The translations under genes and the position numbers were made by a program. The notes beneath the pieces are model-generated. The model searched no databases, was not told the origin of the DNA, and was given only the letters and a program-made list of their open reading frames with translations. Source: Bhargavaea beijingensis (GTDB lineage: Bacteria > Bacillota > Bacilli > Bacillales_A > Planococcaceae). From it: a stretch of DNA of 64,000 nt. The DNA is taken from contig NZ_FNAR01000005.1 of NCBI RefSeq assembly GCF_900101985.1, positions 108,140 to 172,139 of the forward strand, read 5' to 3'. Of this stretch, positions 28,326 to 36,817 are shown one piece after another (position 1 is the stretch's first letter; each line of letters begins with the position of its first letter).

Positions 28326-28475
28326 ATTAGTAGTTATTGGAATGTGACAAAGACTTTTAGGTCTTTGGTTCCACTCCCATCCTGAAAGTGGAACTTTGCT
28401 AAAACGATAAGAGTAAAATGTTACAGAAATCATCATCCGTTGAAATCAGATTGTAAGGGAAATTTCATCTGAAAT

Positions 28476-28506
28476 AAAAAAAGAACTGCCGCTAACCGGC
28501 AATTCT
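28476..28506 (-). terminator. Terminator of the 50-residue membrane protein gene
   Basis: Leftward GAATTGCCGG TTA GCGGCAGTTC then TTTTTTT, starting directly after the stop codon. Confidence 0.85.
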
Positions 28507-28507
28507 T

Positions 28508-28660
28508 TTATGAGTCGAGGGTGTAGTGTGTTTCTGGTTTTTCGTCGATGGTCGTCGAGTCTTCCGCGATCATGGTCTTCTTAAGGAAGTGCATCATGAT
28601 CATCATGCCGAAAAGCATGAGCACCATAAAACCGAAAACGGTTGTAAACATCAGCCACAT
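28508..28660 (-). CDS. Small single-span membrane protein (50 residues)
   Basis: Begins MWLMFTTVFGFMVLMLFGMM, a methionine-rich hydrophobic helix filling residues 2-24, then KK and an acidic tail ending HYTLDS. GAGAGGAG stands ten bases upstream of the ATG, and a strong terminator directly abuts the stop, so it is very likely a real gene although short. I do not recognise a family; it could be a modulator of a membrane complex. Confidence 0.75.
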   Translation of the reverse strand: MWLMFTTVFGFMVLMLFGMMIMMHFLKKTMIAEDSTTIDEKPETHYTLDS

Positions 28661-28777
28661 AGCAAAATGCTCCTCTCTAAAGCGTAGTCCTATCTATCTC
28701 TATAGCTCATTATACTACAGAATAAGCCTGTTTTTAATAGGTCATTGCTGGAATCAGGCGGAAATGTGACAAATATG

Positions 28778-28813
28778 AACCTGCTGCGTCCGGCGTGTCG
28801 AAAGCAGCAGGTT
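28778..28813 (-). terminator. Hairpin downstream of the M29 aminopeptidase
   Basis: AACCTGCTGC pairs with GCAGCAGGTT over a 16-base loop; leftward it is followed by CATATTTG, a weak T-tract. Confidence 0.5.
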
Positions 28814-28824
28814 GAAAACCGGAG

Positions 28825-30057
28825 TCAGAACGCCCACTCGCCGCCACGGAGAATAGGTTCTGCCGTACCGTCTTCAAGGATGCCGTCGATGTCCATTTTG
28901 TCGGAGCCGATCATGAAATCGACATGAGTGATGCTTTGGTTAAGTCCGTGCCTCTGCAACTCTTCGCTGTCCATTTCCTTTCCGCCTTCGATACAGAACG
29001 CATAGGCGCTTCCGATCGCAAGGTGGTTCGAGGCGTTTTCGTCAAACAGCGTATTATAGAAAAGCAGGCCGGACGTCGAAATTGGGGAAGAGTGGGGGAC
29101 GAGCGCCACTTCGCCCAGGGACCTGGCCCCTTCATCGGTCTCGATGAGATGGTTCAGGACGTCTTCGCCCTGTTCCGCTTCAACTTCCGTGATTCGTCCG
29201 TCCTTGAACGTGATCTTGAAATGGTCGATGATGTTTCCGCCATAACTGAGCGGTTTCGTGCTTGAGACATAGCCGTCAATCCGGTCCTTATGGGGAACGG
29301 TGAACACTTCCTCCGTCGGCATGTTGGCCATGAACGTTGCCCCCTGGGCGTTGACGCTGCCGGCGCCGGCCCAGATATGGCCAGCCGGCAGGCCGATGGT
29401 CAAATCGGTTCCCGGAGCCGTGTAGTGAAGCTTCGCGTATTTTTTCTTGTTCAGGTGGTCTGCTTTTTCGTGGAGTGTCTCATCGTGCTTTTTCCATGCG
29501 GCCACCGGGTCTTCAACGTCTGCACGGACAGCCTTGAAGATGGCATCCCATAGGGCAGGGACCTGATCCTCTTCAGGAAGGTCGGAAAACACCTTTGCGG
29601 CCCATGCCTTTGACGGTGCCGCGATGACCGTCCAGCTTACCTTGTCGGACTGGATGGCCTGCCGGTAAGATTCCAGAGCCCGGCCGGCCGCTTTCTGGAA
29701 GTTTGCAATCCGCATCGGATCGATCCCTTTCAGCAAGTCGGGGCTTTGCGACACGATATTCATAAATGCGGCATTCATACCGACCAGTTCTTCACGCATC
29801 TTCGGAATCCATCCCGGGAAGTCACTGAAGGAATCTTCCGGTGCCATTTCGTAGCGGAGACGGGAAATTTCATCGTCCTGCCAGTCAACGAAGACATGCC
29901 GCGCACCGGCCTCATACGCCTTTTTCGTCACAAGCCGTACGAATTCCGCTGACTCAGTCGAAGCGCCGATATAAAGAGGCTGTCCCGGCTGGATATTGAC
30001 GCCGACTTTCACTGCCAATTCCGCGTACTTTGAGACACTTTCTTCAAAAGTCCCCAT
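28825..30057 (-). CDS. ampS: Aminopeptidase, M29 family (AmpS/PepS)
   Basis: Metal-dependent aminopeptidase of 410 residues, cytosolic. Start MGTFEESVSKYAELAVKVGV is typical; the metal-binding acids and histidines lie in the C-terminal half (FDENASNHLAIGSAY, GLNQSITHVDFMIGS, MDIDGI). AGAAAGGGGA precedes the ATG. Matches thermophilic aminopeptidase T/AmpS and B. subtilis AmpS (YkvY?). Monocistronic. Confidence 0.93.
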   Translation of the reverse strand: MGTFEESVSKYAELAVKVGVNIQPGQPLYIGASTESAEFVRLVTKKAYEAGARHVFVDWQDDEISRLRYEMAPEDSFSDFPGWIPKMREELVGMNAAFMNIVSQSPDLLKGIDPMRIANFQKAAGRALESYRQAIQSDKVSWTVIAAPSKAWAAKVFSDLPEEDQVPALWDAIFKAVRADVEDPVAAWKKHDETLHEKADHLNKKKYAKLHYTAPGTDLTIGLPAGHIWAGAGSVNAQGATFMANMPTEEVFTVPHKDRIDGYVSSTKPLSYGGNIIDHFKITFKDGRITEVEAEQGEDVLNHLIETDEGARSLGEVALVPHSSPISTSGLLFYNTLFDENASNHLAIGSAYAFCIEGGKEMDSEELQRHGLNQSITHVDFMIGSDKMDIDGILEDGTAEPILRGGEWAF

Positions 30058-30116
30058 TGTCCAAATCCCCTTTCTGTTCTAACAATAGTCTACCAATAGC
30101 GAGGCATGGCCGGCAA

Positions 30117-30156
30117 CGGAAAATCCCCCGGCTGCCAAAGCAGAACGGGGGATAAA
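30117..30156 (-). terminator. Terminator of the DUF1128 gene
   Basis: Leftward ATCCCCCG, loop, CCGGGGGAT followed by TTTTC. Confidence 0.75.
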
Positions 30157-30161
30157 GCAGC

Positions 30162-30383
30162 TTATTTGCGAAGGCTGCCGAGTTCGGCTGCGATTGCCTG
30201 CATTTCGCTCGGGCTAAAATTGCTGCGCTTCATGACCATGTCGTAAATATCGCGCAGATCCTCGTAATCGGATGTGTTGAAGTGCTCGGACTTCATTGCA
30301 TCGACATTGACCATGCGGAGTTTATCCTTGATGGCGCTGATCATATGCTCTACGTTTTCCGCGGAGGGATGGGTAAGGTCCAT
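30162..30383 (-). CDS. yfkK: DUF1128 protein (YfkK)
   Basis: A 73-residue, all-helical, soluble protein. The pattern [20 protein letters not shown] then [20 protein letters not shown] and [14 protein letters not shown] is that of the conserved Bacillales YfkK family. Function is unknown. It is a single gene between the aminopeptidase and the AGCS carrier. Confidence 0.9.
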   Translation of the reverse strand: MDLTHPSAENVEHMISAIKDKLRMVNVDAMKSEHFNTSDYEDLRDIYDMVMKRSNFSPSEMQAIAAELGSLRK

Positions 30384-30446
30384 AGTGGGTGTTCCTGCCT
30401 TTCATCGGATTGCCATCATTCTCACACTAATAGAATGCAAAGTCAA

Positions 30447-30482
30447 ACAGCCGCCGGAAGGATGGATCCGGGGCTGTTTGGG
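30447..30482 (-). terminator. Terminator of the AGCS carrier gene
   Basis: Leftward AAACAGCC-CCGG, inner loop, CCGG-GGCTGTTT followed by GACTTTGC. Confidence 0.6.
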
Positions 30483-30490
30483 CACTAACA

Positions 30491-31876
30491 TCAATCGTTG
30501 GAAGTGTTGACTGCAGGGACGGCTGCCGATTCCGCAGCTTTTTCTTCCTTGATCTTGTTCTGGAAGCGCTTCGTCTCGGCCACGATGACACCGGACAGGC
30601 CGAGGAGGCCGATCAGGTTCGGGATGGCCATGAGGCCGTTCATGACATCGGAGAAGAGCCAGACCACATCAAGCGTGGCAGTGGCACCGAAGTAGACGAC
30701 AACGACGAATACCAAACGGTAGAACTTGAGAAGTTTCGGGTTCGGAAAAAGGTACTGGAAGCACTTTTCTCCGTAATAAGCCCAACCGAAGATGGTGGAG
30801 GCGGCGAAGAACACGATGCCGAGCCCGACAATATATTGGCCTGCGTCTCCGAAGAAGGTGCCGAACGCCATCGCGGTGAGCGTGCCCGCTTCGGCTCCTT
30901 CTTCTTGCCACGCACCGGACATGACAATGGTGACGCCTGTAATCGAGCAGATGATCAGGGTATCGAATAACACCTGTGTCATCGAAATGAGCGCCTGGCG
31001 GCCGGGCATGTCAGTACGGGCTGCCGCAGCCGCGATAGGTGCCGAGCCGAGGCCGGCTTCGTTGGAGAAGAGACCGCGTGCAATCCCGAAACGGATGGCC
31101 GCACCGACCGCACCGCCCGCAATGGACGAAGCGCCGAATGCATGCGAGAAGATGGTTGCAAAGGCAGCAGGAACAAGTTCGAAATTCGTGATCATGACAA
31201 TGGCACCTGCGATAAAGTAGAAGAGGGCCATGATCGGAACGAAGAAAGCAGCGACACGGCCGATCGACTTGATTCCTCCGATGATGACGAGAGCCGCAAC
31301 AATCATCAGAACGAGACCCGTAACCCAATAAGGTGTATTGAAGTTCATGTTCATGGCGTCGGCAACTGCCTTGGACTGGGTTCCATTCCCGATGCCGAAT
31401 GCGGCAAGAGTGCCGAACAAGGCAAAGCTGACTCCAAGCCAGCGGGCCTTCAGGCCATGTTCCAGATAATACATCGGCCCGCCGGCCATCTGGCCGTTGG
31501 CATCTTTGGTCCGGTATTTGACGGCCAGGATGGCTTCACCATACTTGGTGGCCATGCCGAAAAATCCGGCGAGCCACATCCAGAAGACCGCCCCCGGTCC
31601 GCCGAGGACAACGGCGGTTGCCACACCGACGATGTTGCCGACCCCGACGGTCGCAGCCATGGCGGTCATCAGTGCCTGGAATTGTGATATATCACCTTCA
31701 GCTTTTTTATCATGCTTGCGGGAAAATACCTGTTTCAGAGAATAGGGCAGTAACCGTACTTGAATAAATGCGAGCCTGAAGGTGAGGAAAACACCGGTAC
31801 CTACAAGCAGGACGAGCAGCCATGGGCCCCAGACAAGACCACTGAGGGTGCCTAAAAAGTTCTCTACAGCTTCCAA
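30491..31876 (-). CDS. Alanine/glycine:cation symporter, AGCS family
   Basis: Sodium- or proton-coupled amino-acid importer of 461 residues with about eleven helices. Family signatures: MAATVGVGNIVGVATAVVLG (signature loop), GPGAVFWMWLAGFFGMATKY and RFGIARGLFSNEAGLGSAPI. The start is TTG with AAGGGGGAA upstream. B. subtilis paralogues are AlsT, YrbD and GlnT-like proteins; which amino acid is carried cannot be told. Confidence 0.93.
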   Translation of the reverse strand: MEAVENFLGTLSGLVWGPWLLVLLVGTGVFLTFRLAFIQVRLLPYSLKQVFSRKHDKKAEGDISQFQALMTAMAATVGVGNIVGVATAVVLGGPGAVFWMWLAGFFGMATKYGEAILAVKYRTKDANGQMAGGPMYYLEHGLKARWLGVSFALFGTLAAFGIGNGTQSKAVADAMNMNFNTPYWVTGLVLMIVAALVIIGGIKSIGRVAAFFVPIMALFYFIAGAIVMITNFELVPAAFATIFSHAFGASSIAGGAVGAAIRFGIARGLFSNEAGLGSAPIAAAAARTDMPGRQALISMTQVLFDTLIICSITGVTIVMSGAWQEEGAEAGTLTAMAFGTFFGDAGQYIVGLGIVFFAASTIFGWAYYGEKCFQYLFPNPKLLKFYRLVFVVVVYFGATATLDVVWLFSDVMNGLMAIPNLIGLLGLSGVIVAETKRFQNKIKEEKAAESAAVPAVNTSND

Positions 31877-32037
31877 TTTTAATTCCCCCTTTTTCCTTAG
31901 ATGGTGTTTCCCCGATGTTCACTCAGTCTTTGTGTCCTCAATATCACCTACTGTTCTATATCACCTTAGAACTAATATTCCGAAAGTTTCACCCTCCCGT
32001 CAAGACCCAATTTTAAAAATGAGCATCCGGACTCCTT

Positions 32038-32063
32038 GTTTGTGCCTGTAGGGCTGAGGGTAT
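32038..32063 (+). promoter_or_regulatory. Sigma-B-type promoter of ytxH
   Basis: GTTTGT, 14-base spacer, GGGTAT: matches the general-stress consensus GTTTaa-N12-14-GGGTAT at 10 of 12 positions and lies 46 bases before the ytxH start. Confidence 0.7.
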
Positions 32064-32109
32064 AATGGAGTATGCAAATAGTCCAATCAAAGTAATGGAG
32101 GGATTTTTG

Positions 32110-32655
32110 ATGGCAGGAAGCAAGTTTGGCAAAATGGTCTTAATCGGTGCGCTTACCGGAGCGGTCGTCAGCATGTTTGATAAAACGACCCGCTCGGAAA
32201 TGTCGCGGCGCGCCAAGGGCCTCAGCGAGGATGCAAAGTATTACATGAAGAACCCGGACGTTCTGCGATGGAAGATCCAGGACAAGTCCGACAAGCTGAA
32301 GGCTCTCTACGAGCAGTTTGATTCGGACAAGCGCTACCTTCAATCGAAGGCGTCTGAACTGAAGGAACTCACACCAACCGTCAAGACACTGGTGGAGGAA
32401 ACGAAGACGGCATTCGTCGACTCGAAGGATGCGGTCATGGAAGCGAAAGACGACTACAAGCAGATGGCGTCGGAAGCGATCAAAGGCGGCCATCCGGGCA
32501 CGGATCAGCCATTCGTACCGGAAGAGGCATATGCCGATGGTCAGGTCGATGGCGGCTCGATGGGCGGAGGCGATTCAAAAGGCGCATTCGTACCCGATGA
32601 GGCTTATCGCGAAGGCCAAGTGGCCGGAGAAGCACGGGATAACATGAAAAACTAA
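32110..32655 (+). CDS. YtxH-domain general stress protein
   Basis: A 181-residue protein whose N-terminus (MAGSKFGKMVLIGALTGAVV) holds one hydrophobic segment, followed by helical, coiled-coil-like sequence to about residue 135 and two short C-terminal repeats, FVPEEAYADGQV and FVPDEAYREGQV. TGGAGGG precedes the ATG. The sigma-B-like promoter agrees with YtxH being a stress protein. The yihY gene follows after 25 bases and may be read through. Confidence 0.85.
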   Translation: MAGSKFGKMVLIGALTGAVVSMFDKTTRSEMSRRAKGLSEDAKYYMKNPDVLRWKIQDKSDKLKALYEQFDSDKRYLQSKASELKELTPTVKTLVEETKTAFVDSKDAVMEAKDDYKQMASEAIKGGHPGTDQPFVPEEAYADGQVDGGSMGGGDSKGAFVPDEAYREGQVAGEARDNMKN

Positions 32656-32680
32656 AGGACGGGAAGGGGGCGGACAACAG

Positions 32681-33658
32681 ATGACGGATGGCAAGAAGTT
32701 GAGTACGAATGCGGAAAAACCGGGCAACGGGGACGACAGCCTAAAAGACAGAGTGATGGGATTTGTAGAGGACGTGAAAGAAGGCGATCTTGAGCGCTTC
32801 GACGTGACGACACGCCAGGGCTTCTTCAAAGAACTCATCACGCGGATCAAGCTTGTGGATGTCGTCGGTTTGGGCTCACAGCTTGCTTACTTCTTTCTTC
32901 TTTCCCTGTTTCCGCTCCTCATTTTCCTGCTGACGCTATTGCCGTACCTGAACATCGACCAGTCGGCATTGTTCGACTTTATAAAAGAGTATGCCCCGAC
33001 GAATGTGTATAGCATCATTGAGAATACAATTGGCGAGGTGCTGAACAACCGGAGCGGCGGCCTGCTGTCACTCGGTATCATCGGTACCGTCTGGTCGGCT
33101 TCCAACGGTATGAATGCCCTGACCCGGGCGCTTAACCAGTCGTATTTCTCACACGAGAAGCGCTCATTCATCATGAAAAGGGTCTTGTCGATTGTGTTTA
33201 CCCTCATGCTGATCGGTGTGGTAGCGGTGGCCCTTGTGCTCCCGGTTTTCGGCGAGCAGATCGGCAAGACTCTCTTTTCTTATATGGGTCTGGATGAAGA
33301 ATTCCTGACGGTCTGGAACAGCATCCGCTGGACGATTCCGCCGCTTCTGATCTTTGTCGTATTCACTCTGGTCTACTGGCTCATTCCGGCGGTGAAGATG
33401 AAAATCAAAGACGCGATTCCGGGGGCGGTGTTCGCGACAGTCGGGTGGATTCTTGCCTCCTTGGCATTCTCGTTCTATGTCGGGAACTTTGCGAACTACT
33501 CGAACACGTATGGCAGTATCGGAGGAATCATTGTGTTGATGATCTGGATGTATTTCTCGGCCATCATTCTGATTCTCGGCGGGCAGGTAAACGCCGTCAT
33601 GCAGGAAAGACGGGAAGAAAAGGAAGCGAAAGCCAAAAGCGGCGCTGTCGGGGCATGA
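32681..33658 (+). CDS. YihY/BrkB family membrane protein (YfkH-like)
   Basis: A 325-residue inner-membrane protein with six helices. It contains the family blocks QLAYFFLLSLFPLLIFLLTL, SLGIIGTVWSASNGMNALTR and NTYGSIGGIIVLMIWMYFSA. The charged N-terminal ~50 residues and the Lys/Glu-rich tail are cytosolic. Despite the older names ribonuclease BN or virulence factor, the function is unknown. AAGGGGGCGG precedes the ATG. The terminator overlaps its stop codon. Confidence 0.9.
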   Translation: MTDGKKLSTNAEKPGNGDDSLKDRVMGFVEDVKEGDLERFDVTTRQGFFKELITRIKLVDVVGLGSQLAYFFLLSLFPLLIFLLTLLPYLNIDQSALFDFIKEYAPTNVYSIIENTIGEVLNNRSGGLLSLGIIGTVWSASNGMNALTRALNQSYFSHEKRSFIMKRVLSIVFTLMLIGVVAVALVLPVFGEQIGKTLFSYMGLDEEFLTVWNSIRWTIPPLLIFVVFTLVYWLIPAVKMKIKDAIPGAVFATVGWILASLAFSFYVGNFANYSNTYGSIGGIIVLMIWMYFSAIILILGGQVNAVMQERREEKEAKAKSGAVGA

Positions 33659-33677
33659 CCCCGGCAACGCCGCTTTT
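33635..33677 (+). terminator. Terminator overlapping the yihY stop codon
   Basis: AAAAGCGGCG ... CGCCGCTTTT with an inner GGGG/CCCC helix; the TGA at 33656-33658 lies in the hairpin. Confidence 0.8.
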
Positions 33678-33695
33678 CAAATGACTTGTTTTTGT

Positions 33696-35606
33696 TCAGT
33701 TTTCATTTTTCAGCAGCCGGAGACCGTTCAGGATCACCAGGATGGTGCTGCCTTCATGGCCCAGGACACCGAGAGGCAAGTCAATCACCTGAAGGAAATT
33801 GGTCAGCACGAGGATGAGGATTACGGAAATCGAAAAAATCACGTTTTGTTTGACGATCCGGTTCATCTTGGCGGATAGGCTGCGTGCATAGGGCAGACGC
33901 CTCAGATCGTTTTTCATGAGGACCACGTCCGCCGTCTCCAGCGCCACTCCCGTGCCGTCGCCCATCGCGATTCCGACTGATGCGGTGGCAAGGGCCGGGG
34001 CGTCATTGATTCCGTCGCCGATCATTGCGACCGGTCCGTATTCCTTCTCGAGCTCTTTTAACCTGGAAACTTTCGTTTCCGGCAGGCATTCCGCAGTGTA
34101 TTCGTCGATTCCTGCTTCTCTGGCAATCGCTTGTGCAGTCTGTTCGTTGTCTCCTGTCAGCATCACCGTGCGGATACCGAGCGCATGCAGGGATCGCAGG
34201 GCTGCGGCAGCTTCCGGGCGCAGCGTGTCTTTTAGTGCGGCCAGGGCCAGAATCCCGTCTTCATCACGCAGGAAGACGACTGTTTTTCCTTCATTGCCGA
34301 GCCGTTCCAGCGCACCATCGGCAAATGCGGCGGCTTCGGCCTTGCCTACGAATCCGGGCTTGCCGACACGGTAGGTGTTCCCTTCCCAATCCGCTTCAAG
34401 ACCCGAACCGGGCACGTCGCGGATTTCAACCCCCTTCAGCAGTCCGGCCCCTTCCTGTTCCGCAAACCCCTGTATGGCCACAGCGAGCGGATGGGAAGAG
34501 AGCGATTCAATCGTGCCGAGCAAGGAGAGCGTTTCCTTGCGGTCCAGGCCGTCTCTGACGATCAGATCGGTCACAGCGGGACGGCCTTCCGTCAGGGTGC
34601 CGGTCTTATCAAACGCAATGGCTTTGATGGAAGACAAGCTTTCCAGATGACTTCCGCCCTTAAACAAAACCCCATGGCGCGCCCCATTGGAAATCGCAGA
34701 CAAAGTGGCGGGCATGATCGAAGCGACCAATGCACAGGGCGACGCGACAACGAGAAGCACCATCGCCCTGTAGATTGTCGTCGTCCAGTCCCAGCCGAAT
34801 AAGTAATGGGGCAGGAACAGCATCAGCACGACGATGCCAAGCACCACATAGACGTAGGTGCTTTCGAACCGCTCGATAAACTGCTGGGAAGGGGAGCGCT
34901 GGCTTTGTGCCTCTTCCACCAGATCGATGATTTTCTGGAAAAGCGTATCCGAGCTGTGTTTGTTGACCCGGACAGTCAGCGCACCGCTAAGATTGACGGT
35001 TCCGGCAAACACTTCCTGGTCCCGGCCTTTTTCAAGAGGCAAAGATTCCCCGCTGATGGCGGATTCGTCTATGGAGCTGATGCCGCTCAAAATCTGTCCA
35101 TCGACCGGAATGCGTTCTCCGGGCCGGACGAGTACTGAGTCACCGATCCGGATGTCAGCGACTGCGACGCGTTCGGTCGATCCGTCTTCTTTGAGCCGCC
35201 AGGCTTCCTCCGGCTTCAGGTTGAGCAGGGCGGAAATCTCTTTCCGGCTCTTCTCCATCGAGTACGTTTCAAGTGCGCCGCTCACAGCAAAGATGAAGAT
35301 GAGAATGGCGCCCTCCGTCCAATAGCCGATTGCGGCGGACCCGATTGCGGCAAGGATCATCAGGATCTCCACGTTCAGCGTTTTGTTGCGGATCGTTTCG
35401 GTGATTCCTTCTTTCGCTTTGGCGTAGCCGCCGATTACAAAAGCGAGAAGGTAAATGATGGCGGACGCATTTCCAAAACCGGCTGATCCAACAAGATAAG
35501 CGGTGACAATCAGGGCACCAGCCCCCAGGGCGGCAATCATCTCACCATTCAGCCATGCAAAACGTTCCGGCTTTCCTTGGACGGCAAGCCCATCGGCAAC
35601 GGTCAA
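33696..35606 (-). CDS. pfeT: P1B4-type heavy-metal ATPase, PfeT/FrvA (ZosA)-like Fe(II) exporter
   Basis: A 636-residue metal-efflux ATPase. Motifs: SGESLP (actuator), AFDKTGTLTEGRP with the phosphorylated Asp, GDGINDAPALA. The membrane metal site is SPCALVA, and the last helices carry LGVLGHEGSTILVI; SPC plus HEGS/T defines the P1B4 group. No N-terminal HMA domain. B. subtilis PfeT (formerly ZosA) and Listeria FrvA of this group export ferrous iron. Starts at TTG after GGGGGG. A Fur/PerR-like box lies 20 bases upstream, supporting iron rather than zinc or cadmium. Confidence 0.88.
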   Translation of the reverse strand: MTVADGLAVQGKPERFAWLNGEMIAALGAGALIVTAYLVGSAGFGNASAIIYLLAFVIGGYAKAKEGITETIRNKTLNVEILMILAAIGSAAIGYWTEGAILIFIFAVSGALETYSMEKSRKEISALLNLKPEEAWRLKEDGSTERVAVADIRIGDSVLVRPGERIPVDGQILSGISSIDESAISGESLPLEKGRDQEVFAGTVNLSGALTVRVNKHSSDTLFQKIIDLVEEAQSQRSPSQQFIERFESTYVYVVLGIVVLMLFLPHYLFGWDWTTTIYRAMVLLVVASPCALVASIMPATLSAISNGARHGVLFKGGSHLESLSSIKAIAFDKTGTLTEGRPAVTDLIVRDGLDRKETLSLLGTIESLSSHPLAVAIQGFAEQEGAGLLKGVEIRDVPGSGLEADWEGNTYRVGKPGFVGKAEAAAFADGALERLGNEGKTVVFLRDEDGILALAALKDTLRPEAAAALRSLHALGIRTVMLTGDNEQTAQAIAREAGIDEYTAECLPETKVSRLKELEKEYGPVAMIGDGINDAPALATASVGIAMGDGTGVALETADVVLMKNDLRRLPYARSLSAKMNRIVKQNVIFSISVILILVLTNFLQVIDLPLGVLGHEGSTILVILNGLRLLKNEN

Positions 35607-35626
35607 TGCAATTCCCCCCTAGTATT

Positions 35627-35645
35627 GAGAATGAGAGTAGTTATC
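35627..35645 (-). promoter_or_regulatory. Fur-like box upstream of pfeT
   Basis: GAGAATGAGAGTAGTTATC agrees with the 19-bp Fur consensus (GATAATGATAATCATTATC) at 14 positions and resembles the box at 39908-39926. PerR binds a related sequence, so the cognate regulator could be either. Confidence 0.6.
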
Positions 35646-35781
35646 AGAGTTCCGCATATAGCACAAAAGCCGGCTTCCCGGGTCGGGAAACCAGCTTTCA
35701 CTCTATGCCTCGTGCCAATGCTGAATTTGATATCTTTACTTTACCACCATATTATGGGGACGGCACGTTTTTTGCCCGGGT

Positions 35782-35961
35782 TCAGTTTTCGCTGTTCCTG
35801 AGCTGTGCCACTTTGGCATCAATCTCGTCAATCATCAGGATCAGCCGGTCGATTTCCTCCAAGTCGGCCGTTTCCGGCTCCAGATGATCAAGCGTCTCAA
35901 GAAAATCATTGAGCCGCTCCTTGAGCAGGTCCACCTGTTGTTTGTGTTCATGCGGTTTCAT
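35782..35961 (-). CDS. SE1561-family small protein
   Basis: A 59-residue soluble protein starting MKPHEHKQQVDLLKERLNDF, with LEPETADLEEIDRLILMIDE in the second half. It is a heptad-patterned, two-helix acidic protein that matches the staphylococcal/Bacillales SE1561 family by its EDIDRLIxxIDE core. GAGGTG precedes the ATG. Function unknown; transcribed away from the region upstream. Confidence 0.75.
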   Translation of the reverse strand: MKPHEHKQQVDLLKERLNDFLETLDHLEPETADLEEIDRLILMIDEIDAKVAQLRNSEN

Positions 35962-36288
35962 CAGTACACCTCAATTCCTATTGTTGATTTTAAATGGAAT
36001 CCTTCCGGGAATCAATGCCCGGGGGACATGTGCGTGTCGCTTTCCTTTACCCGCTGATTCAATGGGGATGCCCGCAAAAAAAAAGGAAAAAATCAAGATT
36101 GAATATTTACAAAAGTTTAATAACGTGATAACATGAACTTAACTTAAACGCAGAGGGGAGGCCAAGGTGAAAAAGTCGGAATTGAAATCCTGAACGAAAG
36201 CGAAGGAGGGGATTCGGACATTTCACGGGAGCACGCATCCCTTGGATACGATAAAAATGGACAATTTAAATAGGTGCAATAGAAGCTG
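35962..36288. other. Intergenic region with AT-rich patch and short possible leader frames
   Basis: No convincing gene. It holds an A-tract (36077-36094), an AT-rich stretch to 36150 with promoter-like sequence, and AGGGGAGG before a GTG that opens only an 8-codon frame (36166). A second purine-rich site (GAAGGAGGGG, 36202) precedes an open stretch ending TAG at 36272 but with no normal start codon. This could be a short leader peptide or a decayed gene. Confidence 0.35.
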
Positions 36289-36330
36289 AAGCCCAGCCGT
36301 CCGGAACGCCGGAGGGACTGGGCTTTCTTA
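36289..36330. terminator. Bidirectional hairpin between 36.2-kb region and OsmC gene
   Basis: AAGCCCAG...CTGGGCTTTCTT, with an inner TCCG/CGGA pairing; the leftward arm also serves the OsmC gene. Confidence 0.65.
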
Positions 36331-36348
36331 GTGTGCATTCATGGGATT

Positions 36349-36735
36349 TCAGCGGATGACTTCGTAAGTTTCCCGGATGTCGATGGAGTCTTTGACGGAC
36401 TGGACCATTGAGCAGTTTTTTGCAGTGAGCTCCATAATGCGGGGCATCTTGGCTTCATCGATCCCGGCTCCCTTGATCGTGAAGTGAAGATGGATGCGCT
36501 CGACACGGTCTGCGACGTCGGGGTTGCGATGTACTTCCTTCACGTCGATCTGGATGTCTTCAGCAGGCATGCGCATTTTTTGGAGCACTTTCTTCATGAC
36601 GCCGCCGCTGCAGACCGCCACCGCCGAGACGAGCAGCTGGTAGGGGCGGAAGCCGTGTTCGTCATTGGATGAAATGGACAGCGTGCCGTATTGGGTAGCG
36701 GTTTCAAAGCCGTGTTCAGTCATGGAAAACTTCAT
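36349..36735 (-). CDS. OsmC-family protein
   Basis: A 128-residue OsmC/Ohr-superfamily protein, typically reducing organic peroxides with a cysteine pair. One cysteine is in VSAVAVCSGGVMKKVL and the other in MELTAKNCSMVQSV, in the expected positions; the block FRPYQLLVSAVAVC is typical. GAGGAGGGA precedes the ATG. It may be a YhfA-like OsmC rather than a true Ohr. Divergent from the MFS gene, with starts 82 bases apart. Confidence 0.9.
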   Translation of the reverse strand: MKFSMTEHGFETATQYGTLSISSNDEHGFRPYQLLVSAVAVCSGGVMKKVLQKMRMPAEDIQIDVKEVHRNPDVADRVERIHLHFTIKGAGIDEAKMPRIMELTAKNCSMVQSVKDSIDIRETYEVIR

Positions 36736-36817
36736 CGGTATCCCTCCTCGTTATGATAGAATTGTACAGGATTTAACTGCCGGATTCGAATGGAATGCTG
36801 GCGCGGGAGGTTTGCCA

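Noticed and set aside
36144..36338. 64-codon minus-strand frame
   Set aside because: Overlaps the bidirectional hairpin and lacks a ribosome site; composition looks noncoding.
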